64,000 nucleotides of DNA from Methanococcus voltae PS (GTDB taxonomy: Archaea > AGJL01 > Methanococci > Methanococcales > Methanococcaceae). Of this stretch, positions 19,591 through 29,135 are shown piece by piece. The stretch's first letter is position 1; each line of letters begins with the position of its first letter. Under the pieces are notes generated by a model, which did no database searches, was not told the DNA's origin, and saw only the letters and a program-made list of their open reading frames with translations. The stretch lies in the NCBI RefSeq assembly GCF_024807035.1, contig NZ_JANUCQ010000002.1:124001-188000 (forward strand). Direction: 5' to 3'. A program made the translations under genes and the position numbers.

Positions 19591-20250
19591 CTAAATTTTT
19601 AAATTGTTTTCTTTTAAAACCAAATTTACAAATTTCTCTACTTCTTTGAAAGAGTCTTTTGAATCTATATTATTTATTTCCAAAGCACAATCTACTTTTT
19701 TAATATGTCTTAAATAATGGTCTGCGTAAAGGTTTTCTTCAATCATTTCGGAAGCTTTATAATATTCATCATTTTTAATTAGCTCTTCAATATCTTTAAG
19801 GACGTCAACCATTTTATGTTTAAAAAAACTTTGTAATAAGTTAATTTTACCTATTAAAACTTCTTTTTCTTCTTTATTTTGAGGTTCGTACCATTTTAAA
19901 AGCCTTTTCATTTGGCAATCGTATGGGCAATCAATTAAAATATTGTTACTATAATTTTTCAAATCAGAATATGGTTCAGGTATTTTAACCTTATCCTGTC
20001 CACCTATATACCTACCTTCAAATTCTACGATACAATAGCCTTTTTCTAATGCCTTTTCGTGTTGTTCATTAAGTAATCGGTCAAAAGTTTCTTGGTCATT
20101 CTGTTTTAAATGATACAAGTCCCCTAAAACGCTTCCCTTGGTGTTTGCACAGCCTTCTATATCCACCACAGAATAGTTATTTTCTTTTAGCAATTCTAAT
20201 ATTTCGGTCTTTCCACAACCCGTTTTTCCAAATAATCCGATAATTATCAT
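19591..20250 (-). CDS. P-loop half of bipartite tRNA 2-selenouridine synthase
   Basis: A 219-residue protein matching the C-terminal domain of SelU/YbbB: Walker A GKTGCGKT at residues 8-15, VVDIEGCANTKGSVLG (bacterial form: DLEGLANHRGSSFG), FEGRYIGG and a late YADHYLRHIKK helix. It would bind tRNA and support geranylation/selenation with the rhodanese partner downstream. Methanococcales use selenocysteine and selenouridine, which supports this. GGTGCATAA ribosome binding site; spacing to the rhodanese gene allows co-transcription. Confidence 0.85.
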   Translation of the reverse strand: MIIIGLFGKTGCGKTEILELLKENNYSVVDIEGCANTKGSVLGDLYHLKQNDQETFDRLLNEQHEKALEKGYCIVEFEGRYIGGQDKVKIPEPYSDLKNYSNNILIDCPYDCQMKRLLKWYEPQNKEEKEVLIGKINLLQSFFKHKMVDVLKDIEELIKNDEYYKASEMIEENLYADHYLRHIKKVDCALEINNIDSKDSFKEVEKFVNLVLKENNLKI

Positions 20251-20449
20251 TTATGCACCTATGTATTTCAGTTTGTAACTGTAAGTACATATGACTTCGT
20301 AGTATAAAAACCCTATTAAAAATCTGATACCTATTAAATAAACTAATTGTTTAAATACATCTAAATATATAATCTTATAAATATATTGATATATAAATTT
20401 ATTAAAAAAATAATACGATATTATATATTACTATACGGTACTATTAGTA

Positions 20450-21226
20450 CTATAAAGTACTATTGCAACTACAATTTGGATTTTTCTTAATTTTAAATGT
20501 TAAAAACTCATTATTTTTTAAATTTACTGACAATAGTTTATTTTTTAAAGTTTCACCATATCCGGTGATGTATTTTATAGCTTCTCCTACTTGTATAGAG
20601 CCAATAACACCTGCTGTAAATCCTAAAACCGGTACTTTGTCCTTATTTGCTTTTGTTTTAAATATACATCGTAAACAGGGAGTTTCTCCGGGTACCATTG
20701 TTGTAGCTTGCCCGTGCATTCCCTCAATTGCACCATGTACCAGTGGTTTATCGTATTTTAAAGCCAAATCATTTAAAATGTATCTTGCTTCAAAGTTATC
20801 CAGGCAATCAATTATTAAATCACTTTCTTTTATAAATTTTAAATTTGAATTTAAGTCTTTTTTCTCTAATTTCTGATTAAAAGTATTTATTTTTACATTA
20901 GAATTTAGTTTTTCTAATTTTTCTTTTGCTGAATCTACCTTTAATTGACCCAAATTAGTTTCATTATGAATTATTTGACGATTAAGATTTGATAATTCTA
21001 TATCTTGGTAATCTAATACGTTAATTTCACCAATGCCTGCAGAAGTTAGGTATTGTAGAACTATCGAGCCCAAACCACCCGCTCCAATCACCGCAACTTT
21101 AGAACTGAGTAATTTGTCCTGTGATTCATATCCAAATCCATCTAACTTAATCTGTCGAGCATATCTCTCGTAATCTTTGTAATCTTTGTAATCTTTGTAA
21201 TTAATCTCATTTTGTGTATAATCCAT
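20450..21226 (-). CDS. E1-like adenylyltransferase (MoeB/ThiF/HesA family)
   Basis: A 258-residue enzyme that would adenylate the C-terminal Gly-Gly of a ubiquitin-like sulfur carrier. Seen: GAGGLG nucleotide loop at 48-53, LSNLNRQI arginine finger, CLDNFEARYILND, a PCLRC zinc half-site and a CSC pair at the C-terminus in place of the usual second CxxC. I start at MDYTQ behind GGTG; an upstream ATG-frame extension to 21277 would be hydrophobic and unconserved. The N-terminus contains three KDY units from a 9-bp tandem repeat. It lies upstream of the SelU halves on the same strand; a role in thiamine, molybdopterin or tRNA thiolation is undecided. Confidence 0.85.
   Translation of the reverse strand: MDYTQNEINYKDYKDYKDYERYARQIKLDGFGYESQDKLLSSKVAVIGAGGLGSIVLQYLTSAGIGEINVLDYQDIELSNLNRQIIHNETNLGQLKVDSAKEKLEKLNSNVKINTFNQKLEKKDLNSNLKFIKESDLIIDCLDNFEARYILNDLALKYDKPLVHGAIEGMHGQATTMVPGETPCLRCIFKTKANKDKVPVLGFTAGVIGSIQVGEAIKYITGYGETLKNKLLSVNLKNNEFLTFKIKKNPNCSCNSTL
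21171..21197 (-). repeat. 9-bp tandem repeat inside the E1-like gene
   Basis: Three copies of TAATCTTTG (plus strand) encode repeated KDY near the N-terminus of the E1-like protein. It is in frame, so copy-number slippage would only lengthen or shorten the tail. Confidence 0.85.
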
Positions 21227-21337
21227 ATTTTCACCGAATTTAGAATAATAATTATAATAAAAATAACAATATATCAATATATATACGCCCTTGCACTATA
21301 TATTATAAATTATTTATTATATGCCATCGTGATAAAA

Positions 21338-21919
21338 ATGAGATGTTTTTTAGCTATTGAATTGGACGAAGAAATTAATTTAAAGATAAATGAATTTAAA
21401 AAGGATTTGATAAGTGAATTAAATAATAATAAAAATAATACTAATAATAAAAATAGTATAAAATTTGTAGAAGATGAAAATTTACACATTACCGTAAAAT
21501 TTTTAGGAGATATATCCGAAAAACAACTTGAAGATTTAAAAAAGGTTAAATTGAATATTAATAAAAATATAACGGTAAAAGGTTTAGGTTTATTCCCTAA
21601 TAAATACGAACCAAGGGTTTTATGGGTTGGAATTTCTGATTTAGAGGACGAATTTAAAGAAGTTGACAAAAAATTGTCCAAAATTGGTTTTAAAAAACAA
21701 TATGGGGTCAATTACACTAAAAAAATAATTTCGCACCTAACTATTGGAAGAATTAAAAACATTGATTATGATACTAAGAAGTGGATATTGGAATTTGTTA
21801 AAAATAATAAATCTCTTGAATTTGGAAGTTGCAATATTACTAAAATTTCTTTGAAGAAAAGCACTTTGACGCCAAATGGACCGATATATGAGACTGTATA
21901 CGAATATAAAAATAAGTAA
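21338..21919 (+). CDS. thpR: RNA 2',3'-cyclic phosphodiesterase (2H family)
   Basis: A 193-residue enzyme of the LigT/ThpR family. Two catalytic HxT motifs are visible: HITVKF with His50/Thr52 and HLTIGR with His133/Thr135. It hydrolyses 2',3'-cyclic phosphates at RNA ends and can ligate tRNA halves in vitro. I start at MRCFLAIEL behind GTGAT; an upstream GTG/ATG frame to 21212 is hydrophobic and runs into the divergent E1-like promoter. An Asn-rich insertion at residues 30-40 is odd and looks like slippage of AAT triplets. Confidence 0.9.
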   Translation: MRCFLAIELDEEINLKINEFKKDLISELNNNKNNTNNKNSIKFVEDENLHITVKFLGDISEKQLEDLKKVKLNINKNITVKGLGLFPNKYEPRVLWVGISDLEDEFKEVDKKLSKIGFKKQYGVNYTKKIISHLTIGRIKNIDYDTKKWILEFVKNNKSLEFGSCNITKISLKKSTLTPNGPIYETVYEYKNK

Positions 21920-22016
21920 TAATTAAAGATTATTTGTTAATTATTTATTATTACTTTATTACCTTATTATATTCTTTATATTCTTTATATTCGATTTTAT
22001 TTAGTATTTGTGGATA

Positions 22017-22439
22017 TTATTTTAATTGCTCTAGGATAATTGCAGGACATATCTTTTTAATACCTTTAATAGTGCCCAATTTATTAAATAAAATTTCAGA
22101 TAGTTCTTTACCATCTTTTGCCCATATTTCTGTCATAATCATGTGGTCGCCAGTTGAAGTATATACTTTTTTAATCTCTTCGAACTCACATAAACTTTGC
22201 GCAACGGATAAAAAGTCTTCAGGGTTTGTGTCAAAACCAGTTAGAGCAACTACGCCATATCCAAGTTTTGAGGTATTTATGTTGGTTGTATACCCCTTGA
22301 TGACCCCTTCTTCTTCCATCTTCTTTACTCGCTTTCTAACAGAACTTTCGCTTGTTTTAAGCTTTTTTGCAATTTCGGTAAATGCCATTCTGCCATCATC
22401 CATAAGCATATTTAAAATATCCATATCTTTATTATCCAA
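22017..22439 (-). CDS. Lrp/AsnC-family transcriptional regulator
   Basis: A 140-residue regulator: N-terminal winged helix ([40 protein letters not shown] pattern, residues 7-46) and a C-terminal RAM ligand-binding ferredoxin fold with [12 protein letters not shown] and [15 protein letters not shown] chose the TTG start placed five bases after GGTG; a TTG four codons upstream overlaps that site. It likely senses an amino acid or related effector. Monocistronic. Confidence 0.85.
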   Translation of the reverse strand: MDNKDMDILNMLMDDGRMAFTEIAKKLKTSESSVRKRVKKMEEEGVIKGYTTNINTSKLGYGVVALTGFDTNPEDFLSVAQSLCEFEEIKKVYTSTGDHMIMTEIWAKDGKELSEILFNKLGTIKGIKKICPAIILEQLK

Positions 22440-22956
<517 letters not shown>

Positions 22957-23715
22957 TTACCTGTAGGATTTTAAAACTTCTTCCTTTAAACTATCGTATA
23001 TTCTTTTCTTATAATCTAAAAATTCAGCGCTAATTCTACTTCTTGGTCTTTCAATATTAATATCAACAATCTCTTTAATTTTGCCAGGTCTTGCGCTCAT
23101 AATGACAACTTTATCCGATAAATAAATTGCTTCGTCTACACTATGTGTTATAAAAAGTATTGTTTTTTTATCAGTTTCCCATATTTTTAAGAGATGATTT
23201 TGTAGCATGGACCTTGTTTGAGCATCTAAAGCACCAAAAGGCTCATCCATAAGTACAATTTGAGGGTCATTTGCAAGGGTTCTGGCTATTGCTACTCTTT
23301 GTTGCATTCCGCCACTCAATTCATAAGGGTATGAATTCTCAAAATCTTCCAAACCAATCATTTGTATGTACTTTCTTGCAATAGTTAATCTTTCTTCTTT
23401 TGGAATGTTTTTAACTTCAAGACCAAAAGTGATATTTTGTAGCACAGTTCGCCAAGGCATGAGTGTATATTGCTGAAATACCATACCTCGTTCCGCGTTT
23501 GTACCTTCTACTTTTTTCCCATTGAATATTATTTCCCCATCAGTTATTGATTCGAGTCCTGCAACCATTCTTAAAAGGGTTGATTTTCCGCAACCACTAG
23601 GGCCCACGATTGATATAAATTCATTTTCACCGATTTCTAAGGAAACGTTATCTACTGCAAGTACTTCATTTTTACCCGTATATCTCTTTGTAACGTTTTT
23701 AATTTGCAAAGTCAT
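22957..23715 (-). CDS. ABC transporter ATP-binding protein (SsuB/TauB/NrtD class)
   Basis: A 252-residue ATPase with Walker A GPSGCGKST at residues 38-46, Q-loop FQQYTLMPW, signature LSGGMQQR and Walker B IVLMDEPFGALD with the switch His in FITHSVDEA. The ALDAQTR and late SARPGKI features are those of nitrate/sulfonate/taurine importers. The ATG at 23715 follows GGTG by six bases, the same spacing as the partner permease. It is the second gene of a leftward pair; no substrate-binding protein gene is beside it. Confidence 0.9.
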   Translation of the reverse strand: MTLQIKNVTKRYTGKNEVLAVDNVSLEIGENEFISIVGPSGCGKSTLLRMVAGLESITDGEIIFNGKKVEGTNAERGMVFQQYTLMPWRTVLQNITFGLEVKNIPKEERLTIARKYIQMIGLEDFENSYPYELSGGMQQRVAIARTLANDPQIVLMDEPFGALDAQTRSMLQNHLLKIWETDKKTILFITHSVDEAIYLSDKVVIMSARPGKIKEIVDINIERPRSRISAEFLDYKKRIYDSLKEEVLKSYR

Positions 23716-23820
23716 GAAGTACACCTATTTATTAATTTTCAAGTATATTATTTCTTTTAATTTTTTTATTTTTTATTTTTTATTTATTTATATTTTAATT
23801 TTATTATCTATTTTATTCAA

Positions 23821-24582
23821 TTATTTAACCATGGATTTCCATTTAAATTTCTTATTTTCGATATATCTTAATCCTCGGTCTAAAACTATGCCTATAATAC
23901 CAATAACTATCATAGCAGCCACAATAATATCCATTCTACTTAAAGAATATGCGTACATAATTAAATAGCCCAATCCTGAGTCACTTCCAGGCAACATCTC
24001 TGCTGCAACCACGCACATCCATGCAATACCTGCCCCTACTCTCAAACCTGTTAATATGCTTGGAGAAGCTGCCGGTATGATTACTTTTTTCAAAACGTTG
24101 GCTCCAGTACAACCTAACGTTTTTGAAGCCTCTATCAAAATTTTTGGGACTTCTTTGACACCTGCGACGGTATTTATCAATATGGGGAAAAATGCACCTA
24201 TAAATATGATAAAAATTATTGAAACGTCGCCCACACCAAACCAAGCTAAAGTTAAAGGAACCCACGCTAATGGCGGTATTGGCCTTAAAAGTTCTATAAA
24301 CGTATCGAAAATGTCATTTATAGGCCTATAATATCCCATCATAATGCCCATAGGGACTGCAACTGCAAAAGCTACCAAAAATCCGGTTAAAACTCTTGTA
24401 ATGCTTATAATTGAGTTATCGATAATTGTACCAGTACCTAACAGAGTCATTGTGGGGTTTAGCAATACTGCAATTATTGATTCCAATCTAGGAATTACAG
24501 TCGGTTTTCCCACATATATTGCAAAAACCTCCCATGCAACGACTATTAATGCAGGTAGTAGTATACCTTTTAAATTCTTCAC
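23821..24582 (-). CDS. ABC transporter permease (SsuC/TauC/NrtB class)
   Basis: A 253-residue membrane protein with about six hydrophobic helices and the EAA-type coupling loop EASKTLGCTGANVLKKVIIPAASPSILTGLRVG (about residues 160-192), which docks on the ATPase. It starts at a GTG behind GGTG; the GTG inside that site is less likely as a start. Paired with the ATPase gene downstream. Substrate may be sulfonate, nitrate-like oxyanion or pyrimidine precursor; not readable here. Confidence 0.88.
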   Translation of the reverse strand: MKNLKGILLPALIVVAWEVFAIYVGKPTVIPRLESIIAVLLNPTMTLLGTGTIIDNSIISITRVLTGFLVAFAVAVPMGIMMGYYRPINDIFDTFIELLRPIPPLAWVPLTLAWFGVGDVSIIFIIFIGAFFPILINTVAGVKEVPKILIEASKTLGCTGANVLKKVIIPAASPSILTGLRVGAGIAWMCVVAAEMLPGSDSGLGYLIMYAYSLSRMDIIVAAMIVIGIIGIVLDRGLRYIENKKFKWKSMVK

Positions 24583-25070
24583 GAATGACACCTATTTATT
24601 ATTAAAATTAAATTAAACTAAATTAAATACGAGATTAGATTATAATATATGTTTAATTGAATTAAAACTAAATTTAAATGTATTTTAAATAATATAATAT
24701 GGAATATAGTATATAAAGATTAGACATTAATAGAAAATTTTCAAGATAATTATTGTGTATTCGAAAAATAACAATATAATAATGGATTATAAGAAACTTA
24801 ATAAAAAGAGTAATAAAAAGAGTAATAAAAAACCTATACCATATATAATTTGGTAATCTTTGATAATACCTCATAATATTTAGTATCCAATGGAATATTA
24901 TAAAAATAAATCCCGTCCCCCTGTAAATTACAAATTAGCCAGTTAATTAGTTGAATGAGTGTAATTACATATTCGAATATCCAACACAATGAATATATAC
25001 TTAAAGAATTAATTTTAAAATAATAACTATGGTTAAAAAACCATAAACTCAAAAATAAAAAGGGGAGAAC
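24583..25070. other. Divergent intergenic region between ABC permease and first PLAT gene
   Basis: About 490 bases, AT-rich, with one short GC-richer patch (CCCGTCCCCCTG near 24911). No gene recognised. It holds the promoters of the leftward ABC operon and the rightward PLAT gene, and the palindrome listed separately. Confidence 0.4.
25028..25045 (+). promoter_or_regulatory. Palindrome in the leader of the first PLAT gene
   Basis: TATGGTT and AACCATA form a perfect 7-bp inverted repeat around AAAA, 26 bases before the start codon and just upstream of the GGGGAG ribosome binding site. It could be an operator or a leader hairpin. Confidence 0.45.
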
Positions 25071-25919
25071 ATGGGTGTAAAATATAAAATAAACATAAAA
25101 ACAGAAGATAGAAGATATGCAGGCACTGATTCAAATGTGTTCTTAAAATTATATGGCGAAAGAGGGATTAGCGAAACCTACAGATTAAATAAATACATTA
25201 AAGGAAATGCTTTTAAAAGAAACGCAACAGACCATGTTGAATTAGATGTTGGACAAGATATTGGGGATATTTATAAAATAAAATTATCTACTGACGGTAG
25301 ATTTGCAGGTTCTGGCTGGTTACCTGATTTTATGACAATTGTAAATGATGGTTCAGATAGGCAAGAAACTAAATTCTTCGTTAACCAGTGGCTTGATGGT
25401 AACGAAGTTGAAAGAAACGCTGTAAACTATAATAGTGCGTCAGTTGACCCGATTGAACAAAATTCTATATCTGTAGCGGGTGAAACTAAAATATTTGATA
25501 ATAGGCAAGGTAACGAACCTATAGACTATAGCTTTAGATTTTTAAGTAAGTTTACGACTGAAATGGATTTTTTAGAAAAAACAGCTTCGACTATTTCGAC
25601 AGGTACTGAGATAAAGGGTTCATTTTTAGATTACTTTGAAATGTGCGTAAAATTAGAAGCTACGGGAGCGGTTGAAAATCAAATTGAGAAAAAAATAGGC
25701 ACCGAAGAATTGATTGAAGAAAGCGTGGCTATGACCATCCCTGCAAAGGAAATGATTGAATTAACACCCTATTGGATAACAAACTATTATAAGGACATGG
25801 TTAATATGGGGGATAGCTCTATTGAACTACTTGTACCATATCAAAAGGAATTTGGCGGTTATAAGGTAATTAGGATAGATGCTCAAAATAACCAGAACGT
25901 TATGGTAAATAAAAAATAA
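25071..25919 (+). CDS. PLAT/LH2-domain protein with unassigned C-terminal domain (paralogue 1)
   Basis: A 282-residue soluble protein without signal peptide. Residues 1-115 are a PLAT/LH2 beta sandwich: YKINIKTEDRRYAGTDSNVFLKLYG, then DIGDIYKIKLSTDG, GSGWLPDFMTI and KFFVNQWLDG. PLAT domains bind lipids or proteins, often with calcium. Residues 135-282 alternate polar and apolar residues, contain a TISTGTEIKGSF stretch, and end with an ELTPYW and VPYQKEFGGYK pattern shared with paralogue 2. The alternation and the late MTIPAKEMIEL strand recall aerolysin/ETX-MTX2 pore-formers; this is weak inference. Strong GGGGAG ribosome binding site. Confidence 0.75.
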   Translation: MGVKYKINIKTEDRRYAGTDSNVFLKLYGERGISETYRLNKYIKGNAFKRNATDHVELDVGQDIGDIYKIKLSTDGRFAGSGWLPDFMTIVNDGSDRQETKFFVNQWLDGNEVERNAVNYNSASVDPIEQNSISVAGETKIFDNRQGNEPIDYSFRFLSKFTTEMDFLEKTASTISTGTEIKGSFLDYFEMCVKLEATGAVENQIEKKIGTEELIEESVAMTIPAKEMIELTPYWITNYYKDMVNMGDSSIELLVPYQKEFGGYKVIRIDAQNNQNVMVNKK

Positions 25920-26147
25920 AGGTTAAAAACTAATTTAAAAATAAAATAATAATTTATAATATATTTTTTACACACCTCTACTATATGAAATATTATATGA
26001 AATTATCGGCAAATACGCAAATTACTAATTAATATACCATATTTATCAATTTAAATCCAATTTAGCATACTAAAAATTAAAAATTAAAAATTAAAATGTA
26101 AAAACTAATTGGAAAATTAAAAAAGATAAATTGAAAATGGTGGAAAT

Positions 26148-27017
26148 ATGCCGGAAGACGAATATAAAAAATATATCGTCCAAATAAAGACTCAAAACCG
26201 TGAATATGCAGGTACTGATTCAAATGTTTTTTTAAGACTGTATGGTGACGTGGGAGTAAGCAAACAATATATATTAAATGAATATTTGGACAGTAATCCA
26301 TTTAAACAAGATTCCTTAATACAATTAGAATTGAATAACGGTAAAGATATTGGAGATATTTACAAAATAAAATTATCCACCGATGCTACAGTTGGGAATT
26401 CGGGGTGGTTGCCAGAGTACGTCACCGTTAAGAATAAGTATGGAAATAGGGCGGAAAATAAATTTTATATTAATGAGTGGTTAAATGGAAAAGAAATAGA
26501 AAGAAATTCGATAAATTACAAAACACTGCAAATTCAGATTACGGATGAGCAGTCTTTTTTAATTCCTGGTCAATCTAAAACTATAGACAATAGGGATGGT
26601 AGCCCTTATAACCATCAAGAAATTGTTTTTACAAACAAATTCGTATACAATATTGACTATATAGGCAATTATGTGTCAGGGATATTCGATACTGAAGAAG
26701 ATAGGCTCAAAAATTTTGAATGGTTCAAACATAGGTTAGAAACTGAAGGTAAGGGTGCTTTGGAAAATCAAATGGGGAAAAAGCTGGGATTTGAAGAAAC
26801 TTTGTACAAAGAGGCAGATTTTTCACATCGTGAATATCAATATAAATTGTATGAATTAACCCCATATTGGGAAACAAAGTATCATAGACAGCTTATTGAA
26901 ATGGGCAGTTGTTCTTTAAAAGCATTTGTACCATATTCTTGTGAATATTGGGGTTATAAACTAATAATAACGGATAGAGACAATAATCAAAAAATTGAAT
27001 GGCATAAAAAACCATAA
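26148..27017 (+). CDS. PLAT/LH2-domain protein with unassigned C-terminal domain (paralogue 2)
   Basis: A 289-residue paralogue of the preceding gene, starting behind GGTGGAAAT. The PLAT half is strongly alike (YAGTDSNVFLRLYG, DIGDIYKIKLSTD, SGWLPEYVTV). The C-terminal half keeps an IDNRDG turn, GALENQMGKKLGFEE, ELTPYW and a VPY..E.WGYKLI ending, but the central 30 residues differ (longer, more charged). The two genes are 228 bases apart in the same direction and come from a local duplication followed by divergence. No secretion signal in either. Confidence 0.75.
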   Translation: MPEDEYKKYIVQIKTQNREYAGTDSNVFLRLYGDVGVSKQYILNEYLDSNPFKQDSLIQLELNNGKDIGDIYKIKLSTDATVGNSGWLPEYVTVKNKYGNRAENKFYINEWLNGKEIERNSINYKTLQIQITDEQSFLIPGQSKTIDNRDGSPYNHQEIVFTNKFVYNIDYIGNYVSGIFDTEEDRLKNFEWFKHRLETEGKGALENQMGKKLGFEETLYKEADFSHREYQYKLYELTPYWETKYHRQLIEMGSCSLKAFVPYSCEYWGYKLIITDRDNNQKIEWHKKP

Positions 27018-27177
27018 TCTCGGGATTAAAATAAAACAAAAGAATATAAAGAATATAAAGAATAATAATAATAATAATAATATTAAAATAAAAAAATAAA
27101 ATAATTTAAAAATACTTTTAAATTATATATCTTCTTTTAATTTTCTTTTTTAAATTAATAAGTTTAAAATTAATCTT

Positions 27178-28134
27178 TTAAAAGTTATAAAAGATTGTAC
27201 TTTTTAATAATACATTTGCGCCAACGTTTACGTTGTTATATTCTGCAATAGGCTCACATTTTGCTTTAAATATATAATATATAGGTTTTGAACCACTATT
27301 TTCATTTTTTAATAACTCATATTCGGTTAAACTCTCATAGTTACCCATACCTTTTGAAATAACGATATCAGCGTTTTTAAATTCATTTCTAAACTCTTCG
27401 GAAGATTCTTCAAATCTTGTACCGATTACGTCTGTACCGCTGGTTATAACTTTTGTTATGTCTGGAATACCTGCTTCTATAGCATCTTCCATTGTAGCAT
27501 CGTTCAAAATTGGCTTACCTTTTACTGCAACCGTAACATTGGCATAATTCATTAATTCTTCAACCAATGGTCTATCAAATACTATTTCACCGGCATTGTC
27601 ACAGATGTATATTATTTTAAGCTTTTCTTTTCTTTTTGATTTATTTTCGGTGCCTGTTTTCGAGTTTTCATCGCTTTGTTTTAAATCTGCCAAAAGTTCC
27701 TTTGAATAATCGATATCTAAAATTCCTTCGATAGTTTGTTCAACCTTATGTTCAATATTATCCTTAGTCCCATAAGGTCCAAAATCAATTACATTTCCAG
27801 CAATTGCCAATTTTGCCTTATTTTGTAATCTTTTTAACTCATCTCCTTCGTTTACTTCATCGATAATGGTTTTTGTGAGATATTGCTTTGCATATATGTT
27901 CGCATTTCTCTTTAATTTCTCATAAGGGTCTTGAGAGTTGCTGATTTCTTTTATATGTCTATGTACATGAGTACCCATCCACGCCGGGACAGCATCAGCG
28001 CCATAAACGTCGGTTATTTTCTGCATGGTGGATTTTATTAATTCGAATTTCTTCTCGTCGTCATCCGTTATTTCATTTATTGCATCAACTATCTGTCTAC
28101 TTATACATATTGAGCATGAGGGTTTTATTTTCAA
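27178..28134 (-). CDS. DUF89/ARMT1-like damage-control phosphatase
   Basis: A 318-residue protein of the DUF89 family, metal-dependent phosphatases that remove damaged sugar or cofactor phosphates. Seen: N-terminal CSICISRQ, AGNVIDFGPYG, the metal-site DNAGEIVFDRPLVEEL, VKGKPILNDATMEDA, and SKGMGNYESL near the end. A Lys/Ser-rich insertion near residues 155-168 lies before the core strand. TTG start behind GGTGATATT. Monocistronic; the substrate is unknown. Confidence 0.88.
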   Translation of the reverse strand: MKIKPSCSICISRQIVDAINEITDDDEKKFELIKSTMQKITDVYGADAVPAWMGTHVHRHIKEISNSQDPYEKLKRNANIYAKQYLTKTIIDEVNEGDELKRLQNKAKLAIAGNVIDFGPYGTKDNIEHKVEQTIEGILDIDYSKELLADLKQSDENSKTGTENKSKRKEKLKIIYICDNAGEIVFDRPLVEELMNYANVTVAVKGKPILNDATMEDAIEAGIPDITKVITSGTDVIGTRFEESSEEFRNEFKNADIVISKGMGNYESLTEYELLKNENSGSKPIYYIFKAKCEPIAEYNNVNVGANVLLKSTIFYNF

Positions 28135-28380
28135 AATATCACCTTATTGGATAAATTTAAAATTAATTTCGCAAATTAAAATAATTGATTAACCCACATT
28201 TGTGGATAATTATTATTAACTAACTATATAATCAATATAATAATATAAGTGATTTATTATAAAAAAATAAGTTGGAAATTCAAATTAAGATTCAAATTTA
28301 AAAATAAAATAATAAGTAATAACTAATAAATAATAAAGTAAAAGTAAAAAAGTTATTTGTATTTTATTTATTTAGCTATT

Positions 28381-28430
28381 TAGTTAATTAGTTAATTAGT
28401 TAATTAGTTAATTAGTTAATTAGTTAATTA
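28381..28430. repeat. 8-bp tandem repeat covering the rpiA stop codon
   Basis: Six perfect copies of TAGTTAAT run directly into the 3' end of rpiA; the last bases form its stop codon. Because the unit contains stop codons in several frames, slippage would not extend the protein. Confidence 0.9.
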
Positions 28431-29135
28431 CTTCTTTAAAACTTTTACTTTTTTAGAGCTGTTACCTACGAGCACTTTGTCACATTTTGAGAAAATACCG
28501 TTTTCTACAACTCCTACGATGTTGTTTAACTCTTTTTCCTTTACAGCTGCTTCATCTATTTTTGTAAATACATCGATAATCATATTTCCATTGTCAGTAA
28601 TAACTGGACCCATTTTACCGCCTGAAACTCTAATTGAAGGAGCAGTGTTCATTTCTAATAATGTGTTTAAAACTGTTGAATATGCGAAAGGTAATACTTC
28701 TAAAGGTACAGGTGTATTTTCACCTAATGAAGGCACTACTTTACTTTCGTCAACTAAAACTACAAATTCTTTAGCGCAATAATCGATAACTTTTTCCATT
28801 GTGTGGCAACCGCCACCGCCTTTTATGAGTGATAAAGTCCCTTCTTCTACTTCATCAGCACCATCTACTGCAAGGTCGATTTGACCTGCTTGGTCGAGTG
28901 AAACTAATGGTATTCCACATTGACTTGCTAACATTTTAGCGTCAAAGGATGTAGGTACTCCGTAAATGTACAATTCCTCTTCCAATACTCTTTTACCTAA
29001 TTCTTTAATAAACATGTTTGAAGTTGAACCGGAACCTAAACCGATAACCATTTCATCTTTCACTAATTTTGACGCTTCTTGTGCTACTTTTAATTTTAAA
29101 TCGTCCTGGGTTTCTGCGGATTTTTTCTTAGCCAT
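28428..29135 (-). CDS. rpiA: Ribose-5-phosphate isomerase A
   Basis: A 235-residue enzyme interconverting ribose-5-P and ribulose-5-P. Family motifs: IGLGSGSTSNMFI, YGVPTSFDAKMLA, DLAVDGADEV and KGGGGCHTMEKV (catalytic Glu/Lys region), then VDESKVVP. In methanogens it belongs to the ribulose monophosphate or non-oxidative pentose route. Start ATG behind GGTGAAAA. Stop lies in the tandem repeat. Confidence 0.95.
   Translation of the reverse strand: MAKKKSAETQDDLKLKVAQEASKLVKDEMVIGLGSGSTSNMFIKELGKRVLEEELYIYGVPTSFDAKMLASQCGIPLVSLDQAGQIDLAVDGADEVEEGTLSLIKGGGGCHTMEKVIDYCAKEFVVLVDESKVVPSLGENTPVPLEVLPFAYSTVLNTLLEMNTAPSIRVSGGKMGPVITDNGNMIIDVFTKIDEAAVKEKELNNIVGVVENGIFSKCDKVLVGNSSKKVKVLKK

Noticed and set aside
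21212-21337. N-terminal extension of ThpR
   Set aside because: The extra 42 residues are hydrophobic, AT-driven and overlap the divergent gene's start region; MRCFLAIEL matches the family start and has its own site.
24890-24960. GC-richer patch as a possible tRNA
   Set aside because: CCCGTCCCCCTG has no matching acceptor stem, and no T-arm or anticodon arm could be drawn.
28381-28430. CRISPR-like array
   Set aside because: Units of 8 bp are contiguous with no spacers. The same holds for the other tandem repeats in the window.
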